A stretch of 40,595 nucleotides of DNA from Alphaproteobacteria bacterium (GCA_022450705.1 JAKUPP010000008.1:1-40595), one strand, 5' to 3'; shown: positions 18,065 through 28,739, counted from the first letter of the stretch. Numbers and translations: made by a program. The notes: generated from the letters alone by a model not told the origin.

Positions 18065-19336
18065 TTAAATTCTAACATCAATTATAGCTTTCGTTCTTAA
18101 TTCGGACATGTATTGCCTTGCAATAGTATCTAGTTTTTTATTCATTAAAATTTCAGTAATTTTAAACTTACTAGGTATAATAGTTTTTGTTTTTTTGACA
18201 TCGCACAACATTAATTGAAAGTTTTCTGATTCAGTTTCTAAAACATCACTTATTTCATTTTTATTCATTTTTTTTACTACAGATCTTATATTACTAGGCA
18301 ATTCGTTAAATTTTAGTTTTCCCAAAGACCCTGAATCTGTTGTTGCATATTTATTAGAAAACTCCACTAACTCATCACAATTTTTAATTTTCTTTAATAA
18401 TAAATTAATTTCTTCATTTTTTTCAATAAGTTCAAATTTATACAATGAAACTTCACCAATTAATTCATCTCCTATAATTTTTTTATCTAACACTTTAATT
18501 ATAAAATATCCATTCTCACCTTTTAAAGGTTGTGATAATTTTTTTATTTCTATTTTTTTTACTTCATTAACAATTTTTGGATCTAAATCAAGTTCTGAAA
18601 TCCAACCAATATTTCCTACTTTTCCACCAAAACTATCTGAAAATTGTTTTGATATTGATATAAAATCCCCACCACTAGTTACTTGTTTATGAAGATTTCT
18701 AATATTATTCAAAACTTCATTTTCTTTTTTATCTTCGAATGAAAGAAATATTTGTTCGATTAAAAACTCCTCTTTTCCAATACTAGATTTTAATTTTGTA
18801 AGTATTGTTTCAACTTCAGAGTCTTGGATTATAACTTGATTTCTAAACTTGTTTGATACTAATTGCCTCCAACCAATACTCGTTTCTAGTTGTTTCTCTA
18901 AAATAGATATATCTGTTTTATTATCTTTTAGATATTCTTTAAATTCTCCTTTTTTAAAACCATTTTCTTTCTCAATTTCTGAAACTATATTTTGTATTTG
19001 TTCATTTGAGACAGTTATTCCTAATCTTTTTATTTCTTGTCTTTTTATAATTTCATCTATGTAACCTGATATTAAATCAGGCAGTATATTAGTTTCAAAT
19101 TGTTCATTAATAGGGATCTTTGATGAAACACTAAATAAATTAGATCTTTGTATTAAATCATAAATAGATATTGGATCATTATTTACTGTTGCAAAAATAC
19201 TAGTGGGCAATCTTTCTAAAATTGAAAGATTAGTTTCATTTGTATTATTAGCGAGAACTATTTTTGAGAACAAAAATATAGCAAAAAAAATTTTTAATAA
19301 AGAAAACGTATTAGATATTTTTCTTATTGATCTCAT
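18065..19336 (-). CDS. surA: SurA-like periplasmic chaperone/peptidylprolyl isomerase
   Basis: Signal peptide, SurA N-terminal and rotamase-like segments (EFLIEQIFLSF...FSDSFGGKVGNIGWI); located between pdxA and lptD. Confidence 0.85.
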   Translation of the reverse strand: MRSIRKISNTFSLLKIFFAIFLFSKIVLANNTNETNLSILERLPTSIFATVNNDPISIYDLIQRSNLFSVSSKIPINEQFETNILPDLISGYIDEIIKRQEIKRLGITVSNEQIQNIVSEIEKENGFKKGEFKEYLKDNKTDISILEKQLETSIGWRQLVSNKFRNQVIIQDSEVETILTKLKSSIGKEEFLIEQIFLSFEDKKENEVLNNIRNLHKQVTSGGDFISISKQFSDSFGGKVGNIGWISELDLDPKIVNEVKKIEIKKLSQPLKGENGYFIIKVLDKKIIGDELIGEVSLYKFELIEKNEEINLLLKKIKNCDELVEFSNKYATTDSGSLGKLKFNELPSNIRSVVKKMNKNEISDVLETESENFQLMLCDVKKTKTIIPSKFKITEILMNKKLDTIARQYMSELRTKAIIDVRI

Positions 19337-19346
19337 TTAAATTTTG

Positions 19347-21491
19347 TTAATTAGAGATATTTTTCCCGGTAGAAACAGTTCCAAGAGTTTTAAAAGTAAA
19401 AGTAATTAAGAAAGTATCATTTGGTTTAATTTCTCTATCCAAGTAGTATGATCTGTGTAAGCCTATTTCAGTAGTAAAACATTCATTATCAAATAATATT
19501 GCTAATTTTTGGCCAAGCATTCCACCAGAAGTTGATAAATCTTCTTTTATTGAATAATTTAGAGAATAATTATCATTAAAAGTATGATTTAACGAAAGAT
19601 TAATTTCTTCTCTTTCATCCGAGATACTAGATGTTGGCTCTAAATAAATATAATTTAAAGCTATTTCAGTATTATAAATATTTGTTGATATTCTAAATTG
19701 ATCTCTTCTAGTAGAAAATAACGCATCTTTGTTAAGTAAAAATCTATAAGACATATTAATATTTTTTCCAAATCCAAATCCTATTCTTCCTATCAAATCA
19801 GATAATCTATCATCTAGTCCAGATGTAACTCCAAAATTATGGTTTTTTCTAAATCTTAAACTTTGACCTATAAAAAAATCATAAGTACGATCTTTTTTTT
19901 CTGATTTAACAGAAAAATTTACACCATAATCTATTCTTTGATTAGATTTTTCTATTTTGTCTGCTCCTGGGTATAAACTTGAATTAAATAAATGAGTTTC
20001 ACCAAATTCAAAACTATTGCTATCTTCGTTAGGAATATCTTCATCGGAACCTCTATTTGGAGCTAAAATTAATGCTGCCTGAGGTTTTAAAAGAAAAGTG
20101 GATTCGTTTTGTAATTTTTGTAAAGGAAGATCCCAACCAAGAAGTAATTCAGGATGTATTCTATTTTTCATTCCTTTAAAATCATCTTTATCAGTTCTTT
20201 TAAGATGACTTACCATATATGATGTTAAAGTTGTTTTAGCTTGGACTTTAAATCTGTTACCAAAATTGTCTTGAAAAGGGTAGGTAATAATTGGTTGTAA
20301 AGAAACCTTTCTTGTATCAGCCCCTTGACGACGTGTTAATGATAAGAAACTTGCATTAAAATCAACAAATCCAATTTTAGTCTTCTCGCTTTGATAATTA
20401 TAATTAATTGATGGTAAAACAAGGGGAGTTTTTCTACTCTCATACGTGCTTGATTGAACTTGAGTTGCTATTCCTGTCGCATAAAAATAATTTCTGTCAT
20501 CAAAACCTTCTATAAAAAAATCTGAGTGGAGTCTATCAGTAGCGCCACTAAACATATATCTGGATAAGTAAGTATCATCAGTACTACGTTTTACATTAAA
20601 TCCATACCTCCAAAAATCATTGTGATCAAATTTTCCGTTAATAAAAAGATGTCCCCTAGTTTTATTGGAGTATGTTGCAACTCTTGTTCTTCTGTCTGCA
20701 TTTGTGAAACTACCTTCTATACCTAGCTCTCCATTATTAAATCTTTGTCTGTATTGAGCATACATTAAAGGCCTTTGACCGCTAATGTACATTGGTTCTA
20801 TAGTAAGATCTTTATATGGAGAAAGAGCATAGTAATAAGGGGTTCTTATAATAGTACCTAATTCTGAATTTGAAGTATAACTTGGAAACAAAAAACCACT
20901 TTGTCTTTTTACACTTGGATCAGGATGTGAATAATAAGGAGTGTATGCTACAGGAAAACCAAGAAATTCAAGAAAAGCATTTTTATAGCTAATTTTTTTT
21001 CTTTTTGAATCATGAACAACCTCCGAAGCTTTTATTTGCCATGTTGGTTTTTTATTTGGATCATCACAATTACAAGCTGAGTATAATGCTTTTTTTAATG
21101 TAGAAATTGTTCCTTTAAATCTCCTACCATTTGACGCAGCCATTTTAGAATTATCTGGAAAAAGTATAGAAATATTTTTTGTAAGACCATTTCTAAAACC
21201 TTTATCAACCTCTGCATAATCGGCGAAATAAACAACACCATCTTCATCTAAAATGCTAACATTTCCTTTTACTATCGCTTTGTTTTTGATTTTATCAAAT
21301 TCTAAGTAATCAGCCCTAAGAACCTCTTTTCCCTGTATAATTTCAACATTACCTGTCGCTGTCACTATAGATTTATTATGATTATTTACTATTTTTTCGG
21401 CGTTTAGAATAAAAGGTACATCATCTTCAGATAAAAGATTTTTATCAAAAGAGAAGATTAAAAAAAATAATAATAAAAAAATTTTTTTCAT
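19347..21491 (-). CDS. lptD: LPS-assembly protein LptD
   Basis: N-terminal OstA-like domain, SACNCDDPNKKPTWQIKASEV, YYSHPDPSVKRQSGFLFP, beta-barrel tail; lptG/lptF upstream. Confidence 0.94.
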   Translation of the reverse strand: MKKIFLLLFFLIFSFDKNLLSEDDVPFILNAEKIVNNHNKSIVTATGNVEIIQGKEVLRADYLEFDKIKNKAIVKGNVSILDEDGVVYFADYAEVDKGFRNGLTKNISILFPDNSKMAASNGRRFKGTISTLKKALYSACNCDDPNKKPTWQIKASEVVHDSKRKKISYKNAFLEFLGFPVAYTPYYSHPDPSVKRQSGFLFPSYTSNSELGTIIRTPYYYALSPYKDLTIEPMYISGQRPLMYAQYRQRFNNGELGIEGSFTNADRRTRVATYSNKTRGHLFINGKFDHNDFWRYGFNVKRSTDDTYLSRYMFSGATDRLHSDFFIEGFDDRNYFYATGIATQVQSSTYESRKTPLVLPSINYNYQSEKTKIGFVDFNASFLSLTRRQGADTRKVSLQPIITYPFQDNFGNRFKVQAKTTLTSYMVSHLKRTDKDDFKGMKNRIHPELLLGWDLPLQKLQNESTFLLKPQAALILAPNRGSDEDIPNEDSNSFEFGETHLFNSSLYPGADKIEKSNQRIDYGVNFSVKSEKKDRTYDFFIGQSLRFRKNHNFGVTSGLDDRLSDLIGRIGFGFGKNINMSYRFLLNKDALFSTRRDQFRISTNIYNTEIALNYIYLEPTSSISDEREEINLSLNHTFNDNYSLNYSIKEDLSTSGGMLGQKLAILFDNECFTTEIGLHRSYYLDREIKPNDTFLITFTFKTLGTVSTGKNISN

Positions 21492-21494
21492 TTT

Positions 21495-22628
21495 TTAGTT
21501 TGTTCTTTCAAAATGAATTACCAAAAAACCACCTATTAGTATAGTTATAAACGATGGCGCTATAGATGCAACCAAGACATTCCAGAAGGGCAGTTTATTA
21601 GCGATCCCAAGTGAATATATGGTCTCTGAAAGGACATGAATCAAGAAACCAGTTACAGCTCCCATCAAGATTAGAAAGTATTTCTTTGTATTAGTTTTTG
21701 TAAATTTAATTGTAAAAGAACCAGCGATAAGTATTAATCCGATTAAATATAAAGGTAAAAAAATTGTTTTATAAAGATAAATTTGATGTTTAGTAGCTGA
21801 AAAACCAGACTCTTTGAGCAATTCTATAAAACTTGGAATTTTCCATATTGATAAACTTTGAGGATCTAAGAAACTATCCTCTATTTTTTTAATTGATAAA
21901 TTTGTTTTAAGAGTATATTCATCTATTTTAACCACCTTTTTATTTGGTTTATTAATTGTAGCTTTTTTTAAAATCCAAAAGTTTTCTTCAAGCCGAGCAC
22001 TTTCTACATCTATCCTTTCAGTAAAAGTATTTTTTTTTGTAAAAATAAAAAAAGTAGCATCTTTAAATAAGCTTTTTTCAGGTATAAAATTTGCTGATTT
22101 TATCACAATTTTATTATTTTCTGATCCTTGTCTTAACCAAATACCAGATTTACTAATTGAAGTTTTGCTTAATTTACCCCTAAACACCTCTTGTTCAATT
22201 TTTTGATACGAGTTAGTTGCGTGTGAAAACATTGGGTTTAGGATTACAAAATAAATTGCACAGAACAAGATTGTGAAGAAAATAAAAGGATATAAAATTC
22301 TAAAAGAGTGCAAACCTGTATTTTGAATTATTACCATTTCCCTGTGTTTGTTAAAAGAACGACAAGTCCACATTGTTGTTACAAAAAAACCAATAGGTAT
22401 TATGAAAGCTATACTTTCTGTTATTTTTAGTAGAGCTAAATAAATTACATAAAATATAGATGTAATATTGGGATTTTCAGAAGTTCTTCTAAGTAATTCT
22501 ACAAATTCAGCTAAAAAAACTATTAACACGCAAATAGTTATACAAAAGATAAAATTTCTCAGAAATTTTTTAAAAAGATGCGTTTCTAACCCTCTTTGGA
22601 AAATATTTAATGAAGATAACAATTTCAT
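21495..22628 (-). CDS. lptG: LPS export ABC transporter permease LptG
   Basis: YjgP/YjgQ-family topology; follows lptF. Confidence 0.92.
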   Translation of the reverse strand: MKLLSSLNIFQRGLETHLFKKFLRNFIFCITICVLIVFLAEFVELLRRTSENPNITSIFYVIYLALLKITESIAFIIPIGFFVTTMWTCRSFNKHREMVIIQNTGLHSFRILYPFIFFTILFCAIYFVILNPMFSHATNSYQKIEQEVFRGKLSKTSISKSGIWLRQGSENNKIVIKSANFIPEKSLFKDATFFIFTKKNTFTERIDVESARLEENFWILKKATINKPNKKVVKIDEYTLKTNLSIKKIEDSFLDPQSLSIWKIPSFIELLKESGFSATKHQIYLYKTIFLPLYLIGLILIAGSFTIKFTKTNTKKYFLILMGAVTGFLIHVLSETIYSLGIANKLPFWNVLVASIAPSFITILIGGFLVIHFERTN

Positions 22629-23740
22629 TTTCTTACTCCTTTGTATTTGTAATTCTTATTAATATTCAAAATAATTAAAAATAAAAATAAAGATAATGGG
22701 AAAATATAAATAATAGGTAAAAGTGTAAATTCTTTTACAACAAAATTAGGTAAGGACAAGTAAATGACTTCGATTAAAAAAATTGCAAATATAATAATTG
22801 AATTTTTTTTTAATGATGATTGTAAAACTAAATTATCTGATAATAAAAATGTTAAAGCAATTAGTGTAAAAATCATGCAATAAAGAGGGTCTATTATTCT
22901 TTTGTGCCCCTCTACAATCATACTTGATATTTGTCTAGGTTCATATCTGCCACTTGTTTTATGTTTATCATCCCATAATTCATTTAAAAACATTTCCTCA
23001 GGCTCTTTAATTCTTTCCTCATTTATATTTTTAAAAAGTAAGTTTAAATTAACTTCATATTCATCAAACTTAATGATACTTAATTGAGAACTTTTTTTAT
23101 CGATAATTTGCCTATTACCTTTTTTTAAAATTACTTTATTTATATCGTCAATTTGAACTAACTCTGCTTCTTTTGCTATATATGTAGCAGGATCTTTTTT
23201 ATTCCTGGTATCGTATACAAAAACATGTTCGTAATTATTTTTATCTATTATTTTTTCAATATATATAGTTATATCTTGGTTGAGATTTGAGAAACTTCCC
23301 GCCTTAAAAGCTATACGAGCAATATCTTCTCTAAGATTTTTTTGATTCTCTTTAAAAACAGATTTACTTAAAGGACTAAAATATAAATTTAAAAACAAGT
23401 TGAATAAAGCAATAATAAGTGAAAGCAATATTGCTGGTTTTAAGATTTTTAACGCACTAAACCCAGATGATTTAATTATTATTAACTCATTGTCATTTGA
23501 AAGCTTATTATATACAAAAATACAGGCTAAACTTAAAGTTAATGGCGTTAAAGTCGGTATAACAGTAGGAAGTAACAAGGAAGTCATTTTAATAAAATCT
23601 TTAAAATCTAAACCATTTGCAGTTACATATTCAATAAATTTTAAAGATAGAATAAGCCATATTAAACTTATAAAAAAAATTGTTATATATATAAAGTATG
23701 ATCCTATTTGTTTAAAAATATAATTGGATAATATTGACAT
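22625..23740 (-). CDS. lptF: LPS export ABC transporter permease LptF
   Basis: YjgP/YjgQ-family topology; overlaps lptG by 4 bp. Confidence 0.92.
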   Translation of the reverse strand: MSILSNYIFKQIGSYFIYITIFFISLIWLILSLKFIEYVTANGLDFKDFIKMTSLLLPTVIPTLTPLTLSLACIFVYNKLSNDNELIIIKSSGFSALKILKPAILLSLIIALFNLFLNLYFSPLSKSVFKENQKNLREDIARIAFKAGSFSNLNQDITIYIEKIIDKNNYEHVFVYDTRNKKDPATYIAKEAELVQIDDINKVILKKGNRQIIDKKSSQLSIIKFDEYEVNLNLLFKNINEERIKEPEEMFLNELWDDKHKTSGRYEPRQISSMIVEGHKRIIDPLYCMIFTLIALTFLLSDNLVLQSSLKKNSIIIFAIFLIEVIYLSLPNFVVKEFTLLPIIYIFPLSLFLFLIILNINKNYKYKGVRK

Positions 23741-23755
23741 AGTAACTATATTAAT

Positions 23756-25264
23756 TTGTATTTTATGATTGTAAATTTTATCAACAAAAAAGTTTCACCA
23801 AATTTTAAAATTTTTTTTATTAATAAAGATAAAAAAAATTTAAATTATCATAATATTTCTTCTAATTCAGAAATAAAAAAAAATGTCTTAAATAGTTTAT
23901 CAAAAAGAAACTTTAAAGGTAGTTTAGGTCAAATTTGCCACATTGATACCATAACGGATAACGAACCACAAAATTTCATTTTTATTGGTATAGGAGATGA
24001 AAGCAAACTTGGTAGTTTTAATTTTGAGTATTTCGGCGGTCTTTTACAACCTTATTTAGAAACACTTCAATACAAAGAAATATCATTTGAAGTAGGCGGT
24101 TTAAAAAAAGTAAAGGTTAGTAATGAAAATATAATTTTAAATTTGGCTTCTGGTATTTATCTTAAATCGTATTCATTTAAAAAATACAAAAAAAAAGACG
24201 ATGAAAATAATAAAAAATTATCAAGGGTAAGTTTTGTTGTTTCTAATCCAGTTAAATTTAAAAAACTTTTTGTAAATTTTCAAGCTGTAGCAGACGGTGT
24301 GTTTTTTTCACGCGATCTTCTACACGAACCACCAAATGTATTAAATCCAGTAAATCTTGCTTCAAGGGCAAAAGAATTAACAAAACTGAATGTTAAAGTA
24401 AATATATTAGATGAAAAAAAGATGAAAAAGCTTGGTATGGGAGCTCTTTTAGGAGTTGGGATGGGGAGTGCAAATCCATCAAGGCTTATTACTTTAGAAT
24501 GGAACGGCAATCCAAGTTCAAAATCCCCACCAATTGGCCTTGTAGGAAAAGGAGTTACATTTGATACAGGCGGATACTCTTTAAAGCCATCTTCAGGAAT
24601 GGAAGAAATGAAAATGGATATGGGAGGCTCAGCTTTAGTTTTAGGAGTTATGAAAGCAATAGCATTAAGAAAATCAAAATCAAATGTGGTTGGAGTGATA
24701 GGATCTGTTGAAAATATGGTGAGCTCAAACGCTCAAAGACCTAGTGATATAGTTAAATCTATGTCAGGGCAAACAATTGAAGTTTTAAACACAGATGCTG
24801 AAGGCAGGTTAGTTTTAGCCGATGCTCTTTGGTATTGCCAAGAAAAATATAATGTAAAAAAAATGATAAATTTTGCCACATTAACAGGCGCAATAATTGT
24901 TGCTTTAGGTAATTTTTATGCTGGTTTATTTTCGAATTCCGATAAATTATCAGATGATTTAACAAAGTCAGGGAAAAAAACAGATGAAAAAGTTTGGAGA
25001 TTTCCTTTAGGTAAAGAATATGATGAATTACTAAACTGTGATATAGCAGACGTAAAAAATATCACAGGAACAGGCGGGGCAGGTAGTATTACTGCAGCTC
25101 AATTTTTAAAACGTTTTGTCAAAAAAGATGTTGAGTGGGCGCATTTAGATATAGCAGGCGTTACGTGGCTTGATAAAGACCAACCTTTATCTAGAAAAGG
25201 GGGCACAGCTTTCGGCGTAAGATTAATTGATAATTATATTTATAATAATCACGAAAGAAAATAG
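23756..25264 (+). CDS. pepA: Leucyl aminopeptidase (track start is TTG; ATG at 23765 is the likely start)
   Basis: LVGKGVTFDTGGYSLKPSSGMEEMKMDMGGSA, NTDAEGRLVLADAL. Confidence 0.96.
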   Translation: MYFMIVNFINKKVSPNFKIFFINKDKKNLNYHNISSNSEIKKNVLNSLSKRNFKGSLGQICHIDTITDNEPQNFIFIGIGDESKLGSFNFEYFGGLLQPYLETLQYKEISFEVGGLKKVKVSNENIILNLASGIYLKSYSFKKYKKKDDENNKKLSRVSFVVSNPVKFKKLFVNFQAVADGVFFSRDLLHEPPNVLNPVNLASRAKELTKLNVKVNILDEKKMKKLGMGALLGVGMGSANPSRLITLEWNGNPSSKSPPIGLVGKGVTFDTGGYSLKPSSGMEEMKMDMGGSALVLGVMKAIALRKSKSNVVGVIGSVENMVSSNAQRPSDIVKSMSGQTIEVLNTDAEGRLVLADALWYCQEKYNVKKMINFATLTGAIIVALGNFYAGLFSNSDKLSDDLTKSGKKTDEKVWRFPLGKEYDELLNCDIADVKNITGTGGAGSITAAQFLKRFVKKDVEWAHLDIAGVTWLDKDQPLSRKGGTAFGVRLIDNYIYNNHERK

Positions 25265-25666
25265 ATGCCCAATCAAAAAACTTTATCAATTATTAAACCA
25301 GACGCAGTTAAAGCAGGGCACGCAAATGCTATCAATTTAATGATTGAGAATGCAGGTTTAAAAATTTTGAAAAAAAAAGAATTAAATTTAACTACAGAAC
25401 AAGCTAAAGAATTTTATTCTATTCATTCTGACAAACCTTTTTATAACGAACTTTGTAATTTTATGACCTCTGGCCCAATAATCGTACAAATGTTAGAAGG
25501 TGAGAATGCAATAGAATTATATAGAAAAGTAATGGGAGCCACAAACCCTGATGATGCTGAAGAAAATACAATAAGAAAAAAATTTGCAACTTCTATTCAG
25601 GAAAATGCAGTTCATGGTTCTGATAGTGAGGAAAATGCTTTAAAAGAACTTAATTTTTTTTTTTAA
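25265..25666 (+). CDS. ndk: Nucleoside diphosphate kinase
   Basis: TLSIIKPDAVKAGH, MGATNPDDAEENTIRKKFA, NAVHGSDSEENA. Confidence 0.97.
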   Translation: MPNQKTLSIIKPDAVKAGHANAINLMIENAGLKILKKKELNLTTEQAKEFYSIHSDKPFYNELCNFMTSGPIIVQMLEGENAIELYRKVMGATNPDDAEENTIRKKFATSIQENAVHGSDSEENALKELNFFF

Positions 25667-25671
25667 AAAGT

Positions 25672-25788
25672 CTAAAGTAAAAATAAAGCCATAAAAGCAA
25701 GAATAACTATAACTCCTGCTACTAAAAGCACCGTACCTTTTAAGAACAATATCCAGTTGTTATATGCTCTTTTTAAGTTTTTTTCCAT
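25672..25788 (-). CDS. 38-aa single-TM membrane protein, possibly aa3-type cytochrome c oxidase subunit IV-like; absent from the supplied ORF track
   Basis: Manual translation MEKNLKRAYNNWILFLKGTVLLVAGVIVILAFMALFLL*; fills an otherwise unexplained gap, 5 bp from the ndk stop, co-directional with purN. Confidence 0.65.
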   Translation of the reverse strand: MEKNLKRAYNNWILFLKGTVLLVAGVIVILAFMALFLL

Positions 25789-25827
25789 ATTTTGAATTTA
25801 CAAAAAAAAAAAAATTTTTAAATTTAT

Positions 25828-26460
25828 TTATATATTTTTTATAAAAAAATTTAATTTCTTTTCATCTTTTATAATAACTTTATCTTCTTTTACACAAATT
25901 CTTTTTTTTGCAAACAAACTAACAACTTCTGGGTATATTTTATGTTCCATTTTTAATATTTTTTCTGAGAGTTCTTTACTTGACATTTTTTTATTTATTG
26001 AAGTTTCAACTTGAGCAATTATTGGCCCACCATCTAGACTTTCATCAACAAAATGAATTGTACATCCGCTTTTTTTAACACCAGCTTTTAAGGCCCTTTC
26101 ATGAGTATTTAAACCTTTAAACGAAGGCAATAAAGAAGGATGAACATTTATTATTTTATTTTTCCATTTTTTTGTTATGAATGGGCTTAAAATTTTCATA
26201 AATCCAGCTAAACAGATTAAATCTGGTTTTAATTTTTCAAGATTATTTTGTAATTCGGTCTCGAATCTTTTTTTACTTAATTTATTATCAATTATTATTT
26301 TTTTAAAATCTCCAGTTAATTTCAAACCTGATGCATTAGAATTGTTTGAAATTATACCAATAACTTTTGCTAAAACATTTTTTTTAGAGCATTTGTTAAT
26401 TATAGCTTTTAAGTTACTACCTCTTCCAGATATCAAAACTACAACTTTTAACTTTCCCAT
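25828..26460 (-). CDS. purN: Phosphoribosylglycinamide formyltransferase
   Basis: VLISGRGSNLKAI, NVHPSLLPSFKGLNTHERAL, GCTIHFVDESLDGGPII. Confidence 0.97.
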   Translation of the reverse strand: MGKLKVVVLISGRGSNLKAIINKCSKKNVLAKVIGIISNNSNASGLKLTGDFKKIIIDNKLSKKRFETELQNNLEKLKPDLICLAGFMKILSPFITKKWKNKIINVHPSLLPSFKGLNTHERALKAGVKKSGCTIHFVDESLDGGPIIAQVETSINKKMSSKELSEKILKMEHKIYPEVVSLFAKKRICVKEDKVIIKDEKKLNFFIKNI

Positions 26461-27506
26461 TTCTTTTTTAAATAATTGATATTAATTTTTCCGTTATTTT
26501 TAATAACTTTACCTAAAATAAAAAATGGTTCTTTTTTATTCTTTAATTTCTTTATTACTAATTTCTTTTTATTAGGTCTACATATGATAACCATTCCCAC
26601 ACCACAATTAAAAACTTTTAACATTTCATCAAAAGATATATTTCCTTGTTTTTTAAACCATTTATATATGTCAGGTAAGGTCCAATTATGATTCTCAAAA
26701 TTTAATCCTAATTTTTTTGGCAAAATTCTTGGCAAATTTTCAATTATACCTCCTCCAGTTATATGACACGCGCCGTTAATCAACTTATTTTTTTCAAGTT
26801 CTAATATTATTTTTGAATAAATTTTAGTTGGTTTAAGTAAAAAATCTCCAAGATTTCCAATTTGCTTAGATATCCTTTTTCTATAATTAATTCTTTTCTT
26901 TTTTAAAATATATCTAATCAATGAAAAACCATTAGAGTGAAATCCTGAAGATTTTAAACCAATTACTTCATCTCCTTCTCTAATATTTTTTCCTGTAATC
27001 AAATTTTTCTTTTCTGCAATACCTACAGCAAATCCAGCAAGATCAAAATCATTTTTTTTATATAAACCAGGCATTTCAGCTGTTTCGCCTCCTAAAATAG
27101 AACAATTAGCTTCTTTACATCCTTTAGAAATTCCATCAATTATATCCAAAGCTATTTTTTTATTTAATTTTTCAACAGCTATATAATCTAAAAAAAAGAT
27201 AGGCTTGCCGCCATGGACTAAAATATCATTTACACACATAGCGACTAAATCAATTCCTATTGTTTTATATTTTTTTAAATCTTGAGCTATTTTTATTTTT
27301 GTACCAACACCGTCTGCAGAACTTAGAAGCATAGGATTTTTGTACTTTAATATAGATAAATCAAAAAAACCAGCAAATGAGCTTAAATCTTTAATTGCAC
27401 CCTTATTATGAGTGGAAAAAACTTTTTTTCTTATTAGTTTTATAAAATTATTACCTTGCTCTATGCTTACCCCAGCCTTTTTGTATTTATTTACTTTTTG
27501 TTTCAT
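26448..27506 (-). CDS. purM: Phosphoribosylformylglycinamidine cyclo-ligase
   Basis: SSADGVGTKIKIA, DLVAMCVNDILVHGGKP, LGGETAEMPGLY, HITGGGIIENLPR. Confidence 0.97.
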   Translation of the reverse strand: MKQKVNKYKKAGVSIEQGNNFIKLIRKKVFSTHNKGAIKDLSSFAGFFDLSILKYKNPMLLSSADGVGTKIKIAQDLKKYKTIGIDLVAMCVNDILVHGGKPIFFLDYIAVEKLNKKIALDIIDGISKGCKEANCSILGGETAEMPGLYKKNDFDLAGFAVGIAEKKNLITGKNIREGDEVIGLKSSGFHSNGFSLIRYILKKKRINYRKRISKQIGNLGDFLLKPTKIYSKIILELEKNKLINGACHITGGGIIENLPRILPKKLGLNFENHNWTLPDIYKWFKKQGNISFDEMLKVFNCGVGMVIICRPNKKKLVIKKLKNKKEPFFILGKVIKNNGKININYLKKKWES

Positions 27507-27557
27507 TAATTTATTATTTTTATGTAATAATTTTTTTTTAAAAAGTAAGATATTACT

Positions 27558-28655
27558 ATGAAATATAACTTTATAAAATTCTTCATTATATTTTTTTTAA
27601 TTGTTTTTATAAATCCAAATATTTTAATTTCTGCAACTTCAGAAGACAAAATATTTGAAGTTAAAAATATCTCAGTGGAAATTGAATCTACTTCTTCATC
27701 TAAAGCTAGAGAAATTGCTTTACTAGAAGCTCAAGAGAAGGGATTTAAGAATTTAATGAAAAAAATGCTATTAGAAAGTGAATACGAAAAAATTGAAACT
27801 ATTAATATTGAAAAGATTTTAGAATTCGTTGATGCCATAGAAATCCAGAATGAGAAAACAACAGCTAGTAAATATTTAGGAAGTCTAACAGTTATGTTTA
27901 ATGAGGAAAAAGTTTTAAGGTATTTAAATAGAAATGAAATAAAATTTACTAGTCTTAAAAGTAAACCACTATTAATTCTACCAATTTACAAATTTGCCGG
28001 CGTTACATACTTATGGGAGAAAAAAAATATTTGGAGAAATGTATGGGTAAAAAATTCTAACGATCAAGGATTAATTCCAATTAAATCATCTGATGGAAAA
28101 TTTACTGATTTCATTTATTTCAATCAAGATCAAGCAGTAAAAAAGAATCTAGGAAATCTAGAGCTTTTGGCAAAATCACATAACACCTCAGGAGTCCTTA
28201 TAGCAATTTTAAAAAAGAAGTATAGTCGTGATAAATCAAAAATAATTTTTAATTTAAACTCATCGATATATAGGTTCGATGGCGGTGAAACAAATACATT
28301 TGAAGATGTAATTGAGATATACAGTAATGAGTATTCAGACAATATCTTAAATGATGCGAAAGTTAGAGTTGAACAATTTATAAATCAACAGTGGAAAACA
28401 GCAAATGTAATTACATCACAAAAAAAACTAGAAAGAATTACGGTATTTTTTAACGATTTAAATGACTGGATAAGTATAAAAAGATCAATTGGAGATATTT
28501 CAATAGTTGATAAATTTAATGTTAGAAAATTCTCTCACAATAAAGCGATTATATTTTTATCTTTTTCAGGCAATTTAAACCAACTAAAAGTTGCTTTTAA
28601 ACAGTCTGATTTAGATTTCGATTTAAATAGTAAAAAACTAATTTTAATAAAGTGA
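27558..28655 (+). CDS. DUF2066 domain-containing secreted/periplasmic protein
   Basis: N-terminal signal sequence, ARE-IALLEAQEKGFKNLM pattern; purM-DUF2066-hda neighbourhood typical of alphaproteobacteria. Confidence 0.7.
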   Translation: MKYNFIKFFIIFFLIVFINPNILISATSEDKIFEVKNISVEIESTSSSKAREIALLEAQEKGFKNLMKKMLLESEYEKIETINIEKILEFVDAIEIQNEKTTASKYLGSLTVMFNEEKVLRYLNRNEIKFTSLKSKPLLILPIYKFAGVTYLWEKKNIWRNVWVKNSNDQGLIPIKSSDGKFTDFIYFNQDQAVKKNLGNLELLAKSHNTSGVLIAILKKKYSRDKSKIIFNLNSSIYRFDGGETNTFEDVIEIYSNEYSDNILNDAKVRVEQFINQQWKTANVITSQKKLERITVFFNDLNDWISIKRSIGDISIVDKFNVRKFSHNKAIIFLSFSGNLNQLKVAFKQSDLDFDLNSKKLILIK

Positions 28656-28739
28656 ATATAATAAAAATATTCTAAACATAATAAATTTTATTTGAGTTAT
28701 TTTTGTTTCTATATTTTTATTAATTAAACTAGTAAATTC

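Noticed and set aside
23400-23723. 107-aa plus-strand ORF antisense to lptF
   Set aside because: Antisense of conserved permease; no domain recognised.
24280-24965. Minus-strand ORFs inside pepA
   Set aside because: Shadows of the catalytic domain of leucyl aminopeptidase.
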